Of a stretch of DNA of 30,508 nucleotides, positions 16,417 through 24,215 are shown piece by piece; the first letter of the stretch is position 1, and every line of letters starts with the position of its first letter. The position numbers and the translations under genes were made by a program. Under the pieces are notes generated by a model. That model did no database searches. It saw only the letters and a program-made list of their open reading frames with translations, and had not been told where the DNA came from. Source of the stretch: an uncultured Formosa sp. (GTDB lineage Bacteria > Bacteroidota > Bacteroidia > Flavobacteriales > Flavobacteriaceae). The stretch is taken from the NCBI GenBank assembly GCA_902516685.1, contig CABXZJ010000010.1, forward strand, positions 1 to 30,508, written 5' to 3'.

Positions 16417-16890
16417 ATGAGTAATGTATCTTATTATACTGCGGAAGGCCTAAAAAAATTACGAGTTGAACTGCAAAAACTTAAAGACGTTGAACGCGTT
16501 AAGGCTTCTAGGGCTATTGCTGAAGCTAGAGATAAAGGCGATTTAAGTGAAAATGCGGAATATGATGCTGCAAAAGAAGCCCAAGGGATGTTAGAAATGC
16601 GTATTTCTAAATTAGAGGAAACCCTTTCAGGAGCTCGTATAATTGATGAATCTCAATTAGATAATTCTAAGGCTTTGGTATTATCCAACGTTAAAATAAA
16701 AAACCAGGCCAATGGCGTGGAACGTTCTTACCTTTTGGTCGCAGATGGTGAAGCTGATTTAGCTGCCGGAAAAATATCTGTTAATTCACCAATTGGTAAA
16801 GGACTTTTAGGTAAATGCGTGGGAGATATTGCTGAAATTCAAGTTCCCAATGGTGTTATAAAATTTGAAGTTTTAGAAATTTCAAGATAA
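16417..16890 (+). CDS. greA: Transcription elongation factor GreA
   Basis: This factor enters the RNA polymerase secondary channel and stimulates cleavage of backtracked RNA. The 157-residue length is normal. The N-terminal coiled coil (about 1-75) carries YYTAEGLKKLRVELQKLK and the acidic tip ARDKGDLSENAEYDAAKEAQ with the catalytic Asp/Glu pair; the C-terminal FKBP-like domain has SVNSPIGKGLLGK and a final FEVLEIS. It is followed 8 bp later by the HIT gene and likely forms an operon with it. Confidence 0.97.
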   Translation: MSNVSYYTAEGLKKLRVELQKLKDVERVKASRAIAEARDKGDLSENAEYDAAKEAQGMLEMRISKLEETLSGARIIDESQLDNSKALVLSNVKIKNQANGVERSYLLVADGEADLAAGKISVNSPIGKGLLGKCVGDIAEIQVPNGVIKFEVLEISR

Positions 16891-16898
16891 ATCATAAT

Positions 16899-17291
16899 AT
16901 GCCTTCTATATTCTCAAAAATTGTATCTGGCAATATTCCTTGTTACAAGGTAGCCGAGACAGAAGAGTTTTTAGCATTTTTGGATATTAATCCCAATACC
17001 AAAGGACATACCCTTTGCATACCTAAAAAAGAGGTTGATAAAATTTTTGATTTGGATCAATTGACATATCAAAGACTGATGATGTTTTCAAGAAGTGTTG
17101 CTTTAGCAATTGAAAAGGCAATTCCCTGTAAACGTGTAGGAATGACTGTTATTGGACTTGAAGTTCCACATGTACATGTACATTTAATTCCTTTGAAAGA
17201 AATGGGAGATGCTCAATTTATTAATAAAGCGCAACAACAATCAATTGAGGATTTTAAGAAAACAGCTAAAATAATTTCTAGTTATCTGTAA
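16899..17291 (+). CDS. HIT family (histidine triad) nucleotide-binding protein
   Basis: This is a small cytoplasmic nucleotide hydrolase or transferase of 130 residues. It begins SIFSKIVSGNIPCYKVAE, has LAFLDINPNTKGHTLCIPKK, and the catalytic triad HVHVHLIPL. The typical activity is cleavage of AMP or other adenylates from amines; the true substrate is unknown. It follows greA closely. Its 3' end overlaps the convergent histidine kinase gene by 14 bp. Confidence 0.93.
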   Translation: MPSIFSKIVSGNIPCYKVAETEEFLAFLDINPNTKGHTLCIPKKEVDKIFDLDQLTYQRLMMFSRSVALAIEKAIPCKRVGMTVIGLEVPHVHVHLIPLKEMGDAQFINKAQQQSIEDFKKTAKIISSYL

Positions 17292-18438
17292 TCTTTTTTA
17301 ACCTAATTTGCATAGTACTACCTTTGCCGATTTCAGATTTTAAAACTCTAATTTCTCCTTTGTGATATTGTTCTATAATTCGTTTTGAGAGTGATAAGCC
17401 TAACCCCCAACCTCTTTTTTTTGTTGTATAGCCTGTTTCAAAAATACTTCTGAATTGATTTTTAGCGAGACCTTTACCAGAATCTGAAATTTCTATAAAA
17501 ACTAATTCCTGGTTAAAATATATTAATATTTTTATCTTCCCTTTTCCTCCCATAGCATCTATTCCATTTTTAACCAAATTTTCAATAGTCCAACTGTAGA
17601 GCTCTTCACTCAAAAGAGCTAAGCACGAGACTTTAGGAAGTTCAATTTCAAAATCGATTAAAGGACTTGTACGTGATTGTAAATAAAGGATTGCTTTTTT
17701 TGTAATTTTTATAATATCAGCAGGGATGAGTTGTGGAAGAGAACCGATTTTACTAAAACGTTCCGTAATGGTTTCTAATCGTTTTATATCATTATTTATT
17801 TCTTCAATATAATTTGAATTTACATTTTCATTTTTAAGTAATTCACTCCAGCCAATAAGTGATGATAACGGTGTACCAATTTGATGGGCTGTTTCTTTAG
17901 CCATAGCAGTCCATAGTTTATTTTGAGAAGCAGTTCGAGAACTTTTGTAAAAAAAATAGATCAATCCCATGAAAAGTAGTATAATGAGAGCTAGCGCTAG
18001 TGGATAATATTTTAATTTATTAAGTAAAACAGAGTCTCCATAATATAGTGTTGACAGAACTTCTCCTTCATAAATAACTTTTAGAGGCATATTCTCCTTA
18101 GCGTAAATTTCACTTAGTAGCTTTAAGTATAACTGACCATCTTTTACTTTTATTTCGATATTTTTGGACTGAAAATTACCATTAGAGTCCTCTATAATCA
18201 TTGGAGTTGTAGTGTTACTTTGAATTATTTTTAGAGGTAAATCACTTATGTTTCCATTTAAATTCAATGTTTTACTAAGCTCAATCTGTGCATTGGAAAA
18301 GTTTTCCATCTTGATACGCTCTTCTTCTTTAAATTTTTGAAAAAGTTGGTAAGTGTTCCATAAAATCAAGGAAACTATCAAGAATGATAATGAAATAAGA
18401 ATCCAATTTAGTAAGCTTCGATTTGAGGAGATTTTCAT
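17278..18438 (-). CDS. Membrane sensor histidine kinase
   Basis: This is a predicted two-component sensor of 386 residues. Two membrane segments (about 12-32 and 146-165) enclose a periplasmic domain of about 110 residues with no domain I recognise. The phosphoacceptor is His185 in AKETAHQIGTPLSSLIGW; the N box is LVKNGIDAMGGKGKI, the G1 box DSGKGLAK and the G2 box GWGLGLSLSKRI. No HAMP domain is obvious and no response regulator gene is next to it, so it is an orphan here. The C-terminus overlaps the HIT gene on the opposite strand. Confidence 0.9.
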   Translation of the reverse strand: MKISSNRSLLNWILISLSFLIVSLILWNTYQLFQKFKEEERIKMENFSNAQIELSKTLNLNGNISDLPLKIIQSNTTTPMIIEDSNGNFQSKNIEIKVKDGQLYLKLLSEIYAKENMPLKVIYEGEVLSTLYYGDSVLLNKLKYYPLALALIILLFMGLIYFFYKSSRTASQNKLWTAMAKETAHQIGTPLSSLIGWSELLKNENVNSNYIEEINNDIKRLETITERFSKIGSLPQLIPADIIKITKKAILYLQSRTSPLIDFEIELPKVSCLALLSEELYSWTIENLVKNGIDAMGGKGKIKILIYFNQELVFIEISDSGKGLAKNQFRSIFETGYTTKKRGWGLGLSLSKRIIEQYHKGEIRVLKSEIGKGSTMQIRLKKITDN

Positions 18439-18525
18439 TGTTTTAATTGTTTACAAAATAAATATAATGCATTTATGTGAATTTTATTGTTTTTAAATTC
18501 GCTGCCGAAGCCTAAACTTATTTAC

Positions 18526-18533
18526 TACTTTTG
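18526..18533 (+). promoter_or_regulatory. Probable -7 element of the flavin reductase operon
   Basis: TACTTTTG matches TAnnTTTG only 10-16 bp before the candidate start codons at 18544 and 18550. A weak GCTG lies 21 bp upstream in place of the -33 TTTG. The site rules out the earlier in-frame start at 18487. Confidence 0.5.
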
Positions 18534-18549
18534 TATTATATTTATGTTT

Positions 18550-19419
18550 ATGACTTCCTTTTTGCCAAAAAATTGTACTATCCCGCAGCTACAAGATTTA
18601 CTATCCAGTTCAGTTGCTCCAAGACCTATTTCTTTAGCTAGTACTATTGATTCAAAAGGAAATCCTAATTTATCACCCTTTAGTTTTTATAATATTTTCA
18701 GTACAAATCCTCCGATTTTAATTTTCTCTCCATCAAGACGAGTTCGTGATAATACTACTAAACATACCTTAGCTAATGTCAAGGAAACGAAAGAGGTTGT
18801 TATTAATGTAGTATCTTACGATATTATTCAACAAATGTCTTTAAGTAGTTCGGAGTATCCAAAAGGAGTTAACGAATTTGATAAAGCTGGGTTTACAATG
18901 TTGAAATCTGATTTAATAAAACCATTTCGTGTTGCTGAATCGCCAATTCAAATGGAATGTATAGTAAATGAAATAAAGCCTTTAGGAACTGGTAGGGGTG
19001 CTGGTAATTTGGTTATTTGTGAAGTCATAAAAATACATGTTTCAAATTCTGTAATGATGGATACTAAAACTATTGACCAAGAAAAATTAGATTTGGTTGC
19101 ACGTGGAGGTGGAAGTTATTATATTCGAGCCAAGGAAGGATTTTTAGAAATTCCTAAGCCACTTAGAACCTTAGGTATTGGAGTGGATATGTTGCCGCAC
19201 AAAATACGTAATAGTTCAATACTCACAGGTAATGATTTGGGAATTCTAGCAAACGTCCAAATTATTCCAAACCAACACGATATTGATGCATTTTGGAACT
19301 GTCCAGAGCGTAAAGTCCTCAAGAATAATTTAAAAACAATTGAAGATATACATCTTAGTGCTAAGAATCATATACTTAAAAATGAAGTTCATAGTGCTTG
19401 GTGTATATTGTTAAAATAA
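18550..19419 (+). CDS. Flavin reductase family protein (FMN-binding split barrel)
   Basis: This is a cytoplasmic flavin-binding protein of about 289 residues, substrate unknown. The N-terminal split barrel shows SSVAPRPISLASTIDSKGNPNLSPFSFYN and SPSRRVRDNTTKHT, the family's FMN-binding and phosphate-binding pattern. The C-terminal 100 residues are of the longer DIM6/NTAB-type form. I chose ATG 18550 (ATG 18544 is equally possible) because the -7 element lies just upstream and homologues start a few residues before the PQLQDLL helix. The DUF3127 gene follows after 14 bp, so the gene probably heads an operon reaching into the PPK2 pair. Confidence 0.85.
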   Translation: MTSFLPKNCTIPQLQDLLSSSVAPRPISLASTIDSKGNPNLSPFSFYNIFSTNPPILIFSPSRRVRDNTTKHTLANVKETKEVVINVVSYDIIQQMSLSSSEYPKGVNEFDKAGFTMLKSDLIKPFRVAESPIQMECIVNEIKPLGTGRGAGNLVICEVIKIHVSNSVMMDTKTIDQEKLDLVARGGGSYYIRAKEGFLEIPKPLRTLGIGVDMLPHKIRNSSILTGNDLGILANVQIIPNQHDIDAFWNCPERKVLKNNLKTIEDIHLSAKNHILKNEVHSAWCILLK

Positions 19420-19433
19420 TAAAATAGAAAAAT

Positions 19434-19808
19434 ATGGAAGTACAAGGAAAAATAAAATTTATTGGCGAAACACAAACTGTTGGAGCTAAAGGATTTAGAA
19501 AACGAGAACTGGTTGTAACAACTGAAGAGCAATATCCCCAACACCTGTCAATCGATTTTGTTCAGGACAAAACAGAACTCTTGAATACTTTTCAAGTTGG
19601 CCACTCCGTAAAGGTTGGGATTAATTTAAGAGGGAGAGAATGGACAAATCCAGAGGGGGAAATTAAACATTTTAATTCAATACAAGGGTGGCGTATTGAC
19701 GCTCTACAGCAACATTCTACTCAAGCTTCTCCACCTGTTCCTCCGATGGAAGCTTTTGAACCTGCTAAAGATTTAAAAGCTGAAGAACCAGATGATCTCC
19801 CATTCTGA
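19434..19808 (+). CDS. DUF3127 domain protein
   Basis: This is a 124-residue protein of a Bacteroidota family without known function. The core (about 1-95) has MEVQGKIKFIGETQTVG, FRKRELVVTTEEQYPQ and NLRGREWTNPEGEIKHFNSI, an OB-fold-like pattern. The tail is acidic and Pro-rich and ends EEPDDLPF, which resembles the C-terminal protein-docking tail of single-stranded DNA-binding proteins (DDDIPF). A role in nucleic-acid binding is therefore suggestive but unproven. It lies 14 bp behind the flavin reductase and 30 bp ahead of the first PPK2 gene. Confidence 0.85.
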   Translation: MEVQGKIKFIGETQTVGAKGFRKRELVVTTEEQYPQHLSIDFVQDKTELLNTFQVGHSVKVGINLRGREWTNPEGEIKHFNSIQGWRIDALQQHSTQASPPVPPMEAFEPAKDLKAEEPDDLPF

Positions 19809-19812
19809 GCTC

Positions 19813-19834
19813 AAACTTTTTAATTAAAAAGTTT
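19813..19834. repeat. Perfect 22-bp palindrome before the first PPK2 gene
   Basis: The half-site AAACTTTTTAA (19813-19823) is followed directly by its exact reverse complement. As RNA it gives a 9-bp stem with loop AATT, ending 4 bases before the PPK2 start codon. It could be an operator, a translation-controlling hairpin or a weak terminator. Confidence 0.75.
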
Positions 19835-19838
19835 ATAT

Positions 19839-20696
19839 ATGTCTAGCTTAAGCCTATCTGATTTTGAAAATTTCACTAATAGTGAAGAATTTATTAATAC
19901 TCTTAAGTCAAAATTAGGTACAAAAAAATACAAAAAGACATTAAAGGGTTATCAATACGATATAGAATTATTGAAACTCCAAACAGAGTTGGTAAATTTA
20001 CAGCAATGGGTTGCAAAACATAAAAAGCGTATCTGTATAATTTTTGAAGGCAGAGATGCAGCTGGAAAAGGAGGTGCGATTCGGCGTTTTACAGAGCACT
20101 TAAACCCTAGATCAATGCGTGTAGTTGCTTTAACAAAACCAACAGAATCAGAGAAAGGGCAATGGTATTTCAGACGTTATATTAAAGAACTTCCCGAGCC
20201 TGGTGAACTTGTTTTTTTTGACCGTAGTTGGTATAATCGTGCTGTAGTGGAGCCTGTCATGGGTTTCTGTAATGAAGATGAATACAATAAATATATGATT
20301 CAAGTACCTGAATTCGAAAAAATGTTATTTGACGATGGAGTAATTATCATAAAATTTTGGTTCTCAATTTCTAAAGAAGAGCAACTAAAGCGTTTCAATT
20401 CAAGATTAGCAAATCCACTAAAACAATGGAAATTTAGCCCAGTTGATAAAGAGGGACAAAAAAGGTGGGATTTATATACTAATTACAAGGAAAAAATGTT
20501 TTTTAAAACTCATACTTCTTTTAGCCCTTGGATTATAATTAAAACTAATAATAAAAAACAAGCACGTTTACAAAGTATTAGATATGTTCTTTCTCAATTT
20601 GATTATCCTATTAAAAATAGTTCTAAAGCTACAATTCTTTCAGACCCTAAAGTTGCGCAGCGTTATAGTAAAGACATAAAGAAAATTAAAAGATAA
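19839..20696 (+). CDS. ppk2: Polyphosphate kinase 2 family protein (first of a tandem pair)
   Basis: This is a predicted single-domain PPK2 kinase that moves phosphate between polyphosphate and nucleotides. The 285-residue protein has Walker A GRDAAGKGG (71-79), the lid-forming EKGQWYFRRYIKELP, Walker B-like FFDRSWYNRAVVEPV (Asp128) and the KQWKFSPVDKEGQKRWDLY stretch, all typical of the family. The direction and nucleotide preference cannot be read from the sequence. It overlaps the second PPK2 gene by one base (TAATG), so both should be made together. Confidence 0.92.
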   Translation: MSSLSLSDFENFTNSEEFINTLKSKLGTKKYKKTLKGYQYDIELLKLQTELVNLQQWVAKHKKRICIIFEGRDAAGKGGAIRRFTEHLNPRSMRVVALTKPTESEKGQWYFRRYIKELPEPGELVFFDRSWYNRAVVEPVMGFCNEDEYNKYMIQVPEFEKMLFDDGVIIIKFWFSISKEEQLKRFNSRLANPLKQWKFSPVDKEGQKRWDLYTNYKEKMFFKTHTSFSPWIIIKTNNKKQARLQSIRYVLSQFDYPIKNSSKATILSDPKVAQRYSKDIKKIKR

Positions 20697-21466
20697 TGGA
20701 GAATTCAAAAGCAAAAAATTTAAAAAAATTAAATTCTAGGCGTGGTCTTAAACTTTTTTTAAAGGATAAAGATATGACACCTGCCAAGGCTTTGAGAATT
20801 TTAAATTATGAAACTACACTTAAAAAAATGCAAGAGGAGCTTATTAAGCTTCAACAGTGGGTTGAAAATGAAGGAGAGAAACTTGTTATTATTTTTGAAG
20901 GGCGTGATGCAGCTGGAAAAGGAGGAGCTATAAGAAGAATTACACAAAACCTAAACCCTCGAGAGTTTAATGTGGTTGCTCTACCGAAACCGTCCACTGA
21001 AGAAAAAAACCAATGGTATTTCCAACGTTATGTCAAAAATTTACCTAGAAGTGGACAAATTACTTTCTTTGACCGAAGTTGGTATAATCGAGCAGTGGTA
21101 GAGCCTGTTAATGGATTTTGTACAGTTAAAGATTATATAATTTTCATGGGGCAGGTTAATGATTTTGAAAAAATGCTAGTAGATTCTGGCATACGATTGG
21201 TTAAGTTTTACTTTTCGATATCAAAGGATGAACAAGCACGCCGTTTTAATGATATTAAATCTAATCCTCTAAAAAAATGGAAATATAGTGCTGTTGATAA
21301 ATTAGCTCTTGACTTTTGGGATCATTATACTGATTATAAAAACAAAATGTTTGAGAAAACGGACACAAACTATGCCCCATGGGTTGTTATAAAGGCAAAC
21401 AAAAAAATGCGAGCTAGAGTAGAAGTTATTAAAAATTTACTTGAAATTATCCCCTATAATTCTTAA
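20696..21466 (+). CDS. ppk2: Polyphosphate kinase 2 family protein (second of a tandem pair)
   Basis: This is a paralogue of the preceding PPK2, 256 residues. Walker A GRDAAGKGG lies at 69-77, followed by EKNQWYFQRYVKNLP, FFDRSWYNRAVVEPV and KKWKYSAVDKLALDFWDHY. All catalytic motifs are kept, so neither copy looks like a pseudogene. The N-terminal region before Walker A and the C-terminal tail differ clearly from the first copy, and the first copy has about 25 further residues at its C-terminus. The two may form a mixed oligomer or differ in nucleotide preference; both ideas are inference. It ends 14 bp from the convergent truB. Confidence 0.92.
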   Translation: MENSKAKNLKKLNSRRGLKLFLKDKDMTPAKALRILNYETTLKKMQEELIKLQQWVENEGEKLVIIFEGRDAAGKGGAIRRITQNLNPREFNVVALPKPSTEEKNQWYFQRYVKNLPRSGQITFFDRSWYNRAVVEPVNGFCTVKDYIIFMGQVNDFEKMLVDSGIRLVKFYFSISKDEQARRFNDIKSNPLKKWKYSAVDKLALDFWDHYTDYKNKMFEKTDTNYAPWVVIKANKKMRARVEVIKNLLEIIPYNS

Positions 21467-21480
21467 CATTTTCACTTTTT

Positions 21481-22164
21481 TCACAGTTTCTCTGTGAAAT
21501 CCTTGATTTTAATTGCATCATTAACAGAATATCTACCAATATTCATACGTCTAAGTGATGATAAATGTGCTCCGGAATCTAAAGCTTTTCCAAAGTCATT
21601 AACTAAAGATCGAATGTAAGTGCCTTTACTACATTGAATTTTAAAATCAATTTCCAAACCTCGAATATTAGTAATTTTAAATTCATCAACAGAAATTTGT
21701 CTAGATTTAATATCTACTTCTTTTCCATCTCTTGCATATTGGTAAAGGCGTTTACCGTCTTTTTTTATTGCTGAAAATATAGGAGGATATTGTTTTATTT
21801 CACCGATAAAATTTTTAGTGGTTTTATAGATAAGAGATTCAGTAATATGTTTTGTTGAAAAACTTCTGTTGATTTCTGTTTCTAAATCGAATGAAGGAGT
21901 TGAGCTTCCCAAAATTAGAGTTCCAATATACCCTTTTTTTTGTCCTTGATAATACCCAATTTCTTTAGTTTTTTTTCCAGTACATATCAATAACAAGCCT
22001 GTAGCTAAAGGGTCTAAAGTCCCTGCGTGACCAACTTTTATTTTTCCAATATCAAAGGCTTTTCGGATGTGCCAACGAAGCTTATTAACAACCTGAAAAG
22101 ATGTCCATTTTAAAGGCTTGTCAATTAATAAAAGTTGCCCGTTTTTAAAGTCTTCTCCACTCAT
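21481..22164 (-). CDS. truB: tRNA pseudouridine(55) synthase
   Basis: This enzyme forms pseudouridine 55 in the T loop of tRNAs. The 227-residue protein has LLIDKPLKWTSFQVVNKLR, KVGHAGTLDPLATGLL with catalytic Asp51, GYIGTLILG, YPPIFSAIKKDGKRLYQYAR and CSKGTYIRSLVNDFG. It is shorter than the 314-residue E. coli enzyme because the C-terminal PUA domain is missing, as is usual in Bacteroidota. It is the last gene of the ftsX-DUF3098-uppP-truB cluster, 11 bp behind uppP. Confidence 0.95.
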   Translation of the reverse strand: MSGEDFKNGQLLLIDKPLKWTSFQVVNKLRWHIRKAFDIGKIKVGHAGTLDPLATGLLLICTGKKTKEIGYYQGQKKGYIGTLILGSSTPSFDLETEINRSFSTKHITESLIYKTTKNFIGEIKQYPPIFSAIKKDGKRLYQYARDGKEVDIKSRQISVDEFKITNIRGLEIDFKIQCSKGTYIRSLVNDFGKALDSGAHLSSLRRMNIGRYSVNDAIKIKDFTEKL

Positions 22165-22175
22165 TATGAACTAAT

Positions 22176-22961
22176 TTATAAGAATAAAATAGCTAATAGA
22201 CCAGCTAGTGCGCAGTATATTGCAAAATATTTTAGTTGACTGTTTTTAACTAATTTAATCATCCAATTACATGCAAATACACCTGAAATAAATGCTGATA
22301 AGAATCCAACAAAAATATTTGAAAGTTCAGAACTTTCGTAGATCAATTCACCACTAATGATATCTTTAATTATTTTACCAAAAATTAATGGAATTACCAT
22401 TAAAAATGAAAATCTAGCGGCTTTAGTTTTATCAATTCCAAGCAATACAGCAGTTGAAATTGTTGCTCCAGATCTAGAGATTCCCGGGATTATAGCAATA
22501 GCTTGGGAGATTCCTATAATTATTGAGGTTTTGTATTGAACATTTTTATTGGTTTCTTTAGCACGGTCTGCAAAAACAAGAAGTAAAGATGTAATAATTA
22601 GCATGATACCAACTAAAATAATTTCGCCAGAAAAAAGTCTTTCAAGCTGGACCTCAAAAATAAGTCCAATTAAAATTGCTGGAATCATTGAGAATAAGAT
22701 TTTAATTATAAATTTAGTGTTCTGATTCCAGTCAAATTTCAATAAGTCGGAAAAAATTTCAAAAATATCTTTTCTGAACACAACTATAGTACTTAATGCA
22801 GTAGCGAAATGAAGTACTACTGTAAAAATCATACTGTCTTTTGGCATTGATTTGTTTCCCAGTAATGCCTTACCAATTTCTAAGTGGCCACTTGAAGATA
22901 CTGGTAAAAATTCTGTTAGCCCTTGGATAATTCCAAGTATGAAACTATCTAAACAATCCAT
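22176..22961 (-). CDS. uppP: Undecaprenyl-diphosphate phosphatase
   Basis: This integral membrane enzyme dephosphorylates undecaprenyl diphosphate, recycling the lipid carrier of cell-wall synthesis, and its overproduction is known to confer bacitracin resistance. The 261-residue protein has the two signature motifs: GLTEFLPVSSSGHLEIG (about 14-30) and IPGISRSGATIS (about 158-169), with about eight membrane segments. It starts one base past the DUF3098 stop and belongs to the same operon. Confidence 0.95.
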   Translation of the reverse strand: MDCLDSFILGIIQGLTEFLPVSSSGHLEIGKALLGNKSMPKDSMIFTVVLHFATALSTIVVFRKDIFEIFSDLLKFDWNQNTKFIIKILFSMIPAILIGLIFEVQLERLFSGEIILVGIMLIITSLLLVFADRAKETNKNVQYKTSIIIGISQAIAIIPGISRSGATISTAVLLGIDKTKAARFSFLMVIPLIFGKIIKDIISGELIYESSELSNIFVGFLSAFISGVFACNWMIKLVKNSQLKYFAIYCALAGLLAILFL

Positions 22962-23213
22962 TTATTTTTCTGGATTAAGTAAAATTGCATAAACTTCTAT
23001 GACGAAACCTACTAAAATAAGTGTTGGTGCTAGCCTGATTCTTTTAGTGCTAAAAATGGCCTCATTAAATACATTCGGGTCATCGGACCCTCCACCTGAC
23101 ATAATAATAAACCCCAAGCTTATAAAGAATAGACCTAAAAACATCCATTGGTAATTTTTTTTACTAAAAATATTTTTTTGTTTTCTAGCCTGTTTTCTCT
23201 TTTTTTCTCCCAT
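22962..23213 (-). CDS. DUF3098 family small membrane protein
   Basis: This is an 83-residue protein of unknown function found in Bacteroidota between ftsX and uppP. A very basic N-terminus (MGEKKRKQARKQKNIFSKKN) is followed by two membrane segments, about 26-43 and 61-79, joined by a loop with GGGSDDPNVFNEAIFSTKR. By topology and position it may be an accessory of the cell-division or envelope machinery, which is inference only. It lies 46 bp after ftsX and directly abuts uppP. Confidence 0.85.
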   Translation of the reverse strand: MGEKKRKQARKQKNIFSKKNYQWMFLGLFFISLGFIIMSGGGSDDPNVFNEAIFSTKRIRLAPTLILVGFVIEVYAILLNPEK

Positions 23214-23259
23214 GCTGATTGATTTACAGAGTATAACTTAATATTTCTTATTTAGTTAA

Positions 23260-24138
23260 TTAAAAATAAAGTTGGTCTGTTTTTAAGTTTAGAAATCTTT
23301 GAGTTGCAAAATACGTGCTTATCCAAGTTATGAAAATTCCAACGATAAAAATAGTTAGGAATACTATTCCAAGAACTAATGGTTGTTGAGTAAGTTTCAA
23401 TTCAGGAAATGATAAATTTATATAATAAAGTAATATTAAATTAGCTGCTATTGCCAGCATAGCGCCTAAAGTACCAAGGCGTATATTTTTTAATATAAAT
23501 GGTCTGCGAATAAATTTTTTAGTAGCACCTACCATTTGCATTGTCTTTATTGAAAACCGTTTTGAATACAGTGCTAGCCTAATAGAGCTATTAATTAGTA
23601 AAACAACAATAAGTGTAAAAATTCCACAAACAATTAAAATCCAAAAGCTCAAGCGCTGCATATTTTTATTCATTAATGAAACCAAATCTCTATCATATTT
23701 TACATCTTCCACAAAACTTTTTTCAAGTGCTTTTTTAGAAATACTGTCAAGTCTTTTAGCAGTTACATAATCCGCGAAAAGATTAATCTCCAAAGAGTTC
23801 ATTAGAGGGTTGAAACCTATTTCATCTAAAAAATCTTCTCCATACTCTGATTTCATGAAATCAGCCGCTTCTTCTTTTGATATATACTGTGTTTGTTTTA
23901 CGTATTCAGCCAGTTTTAAACTATTTTTTAACTGATTTATTTCCACAGGTTTGGTAGAATCTTCTAAGTAAATAGTCAGAATTACTTTTTCTTTAAATTC
24001 ATTTGAAATTAGTTTAGTATTTACAACTAAAATACCAAGGGCGCCAAGTAAGAACAAAACCAAGGAAATACTCAGAACAACAGAAAAATAAGACGATATT
24101 AGACGGCGTTTTTGATGTTTTTCGAATGATGAGCCCAT
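23260..24138 (-). CDS. ftsX: Cell division protein FtsX
   Basis: This is the membrane subunit of the FtsEX complex, which couples the divisome to peptidoglycan hydrolase activation. The 292-residue protein has four membrane segments (about 18-42, 168-190, 222-245, 258-280). An extracytoplasmic domain lies between the first two, with FKEKVILTIYLEDSTKPVE and YISKEEAADFMKSEYGEDFL. The C-terminal half carries the FtsX permease pattern, including MQMVGATKKFIRRPFILK. The ATPase gene ftsE is not in the window. It is the first gene of the truB-side cluster, divergent from leuS. Confidence 0.94.
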   Translation of the reverse strand: MGSSFEKHQKRRLISSYFSVVLSISLVLFLLGALGILVVNTKLISNEFKEKVILTIYLEDSTKPVEINQLKNSLKLAEYVKQTQYISKEEAADFMKSEYGEDFLDEIGFNPLMNSLEINLFADYVTAKRLDSISKKALEKSFVEDVKYDRDLVSLMNKNMQRLSFWILIVCGIFTLIVVLLINSSIRLALYSKRFSIKTMQMVGATKKFIRRPFILKNIRLGTLGAMLAIAANLILLYYINLSFPELKLTQQPLVLGIVFLTIFIVGIFITWISTYFATQRFLNLKTDQLYF

Positions 24139-24187
24139 AAATGATATCTAGCTTTTGTAAAAATATAAAACTTCCTTAAATAAAATG

Positions 24188-24195
24188 TAAATTTG
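24188..24195 (+). promoter_or_regulatory. Probable -7 element of leuS
   Basis: TAAATTTG matches TAnnTTTG 20 bp before the leuS start. No TTG lies at the expected 19-21 bp upstream, so this is a partial match. Confidence 0.4.
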
Positions 24196-24215
24196 TAATC
24201 AATAAAGTAGCAATT

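Noticed and set aside
19839..21466. The two PPK2 frames as one gene broken by a frameshift
   Set aside because: Each frame carries a full set of PPK2 motifs, so they are two complete paralogues.
21478..21499. Hairpin TTTCACAG/CTGTGAAA between the PPK2 pair and truB as a terminator
   Set aside because: No T run follows the stem on either strand and it lies in the end of truB.
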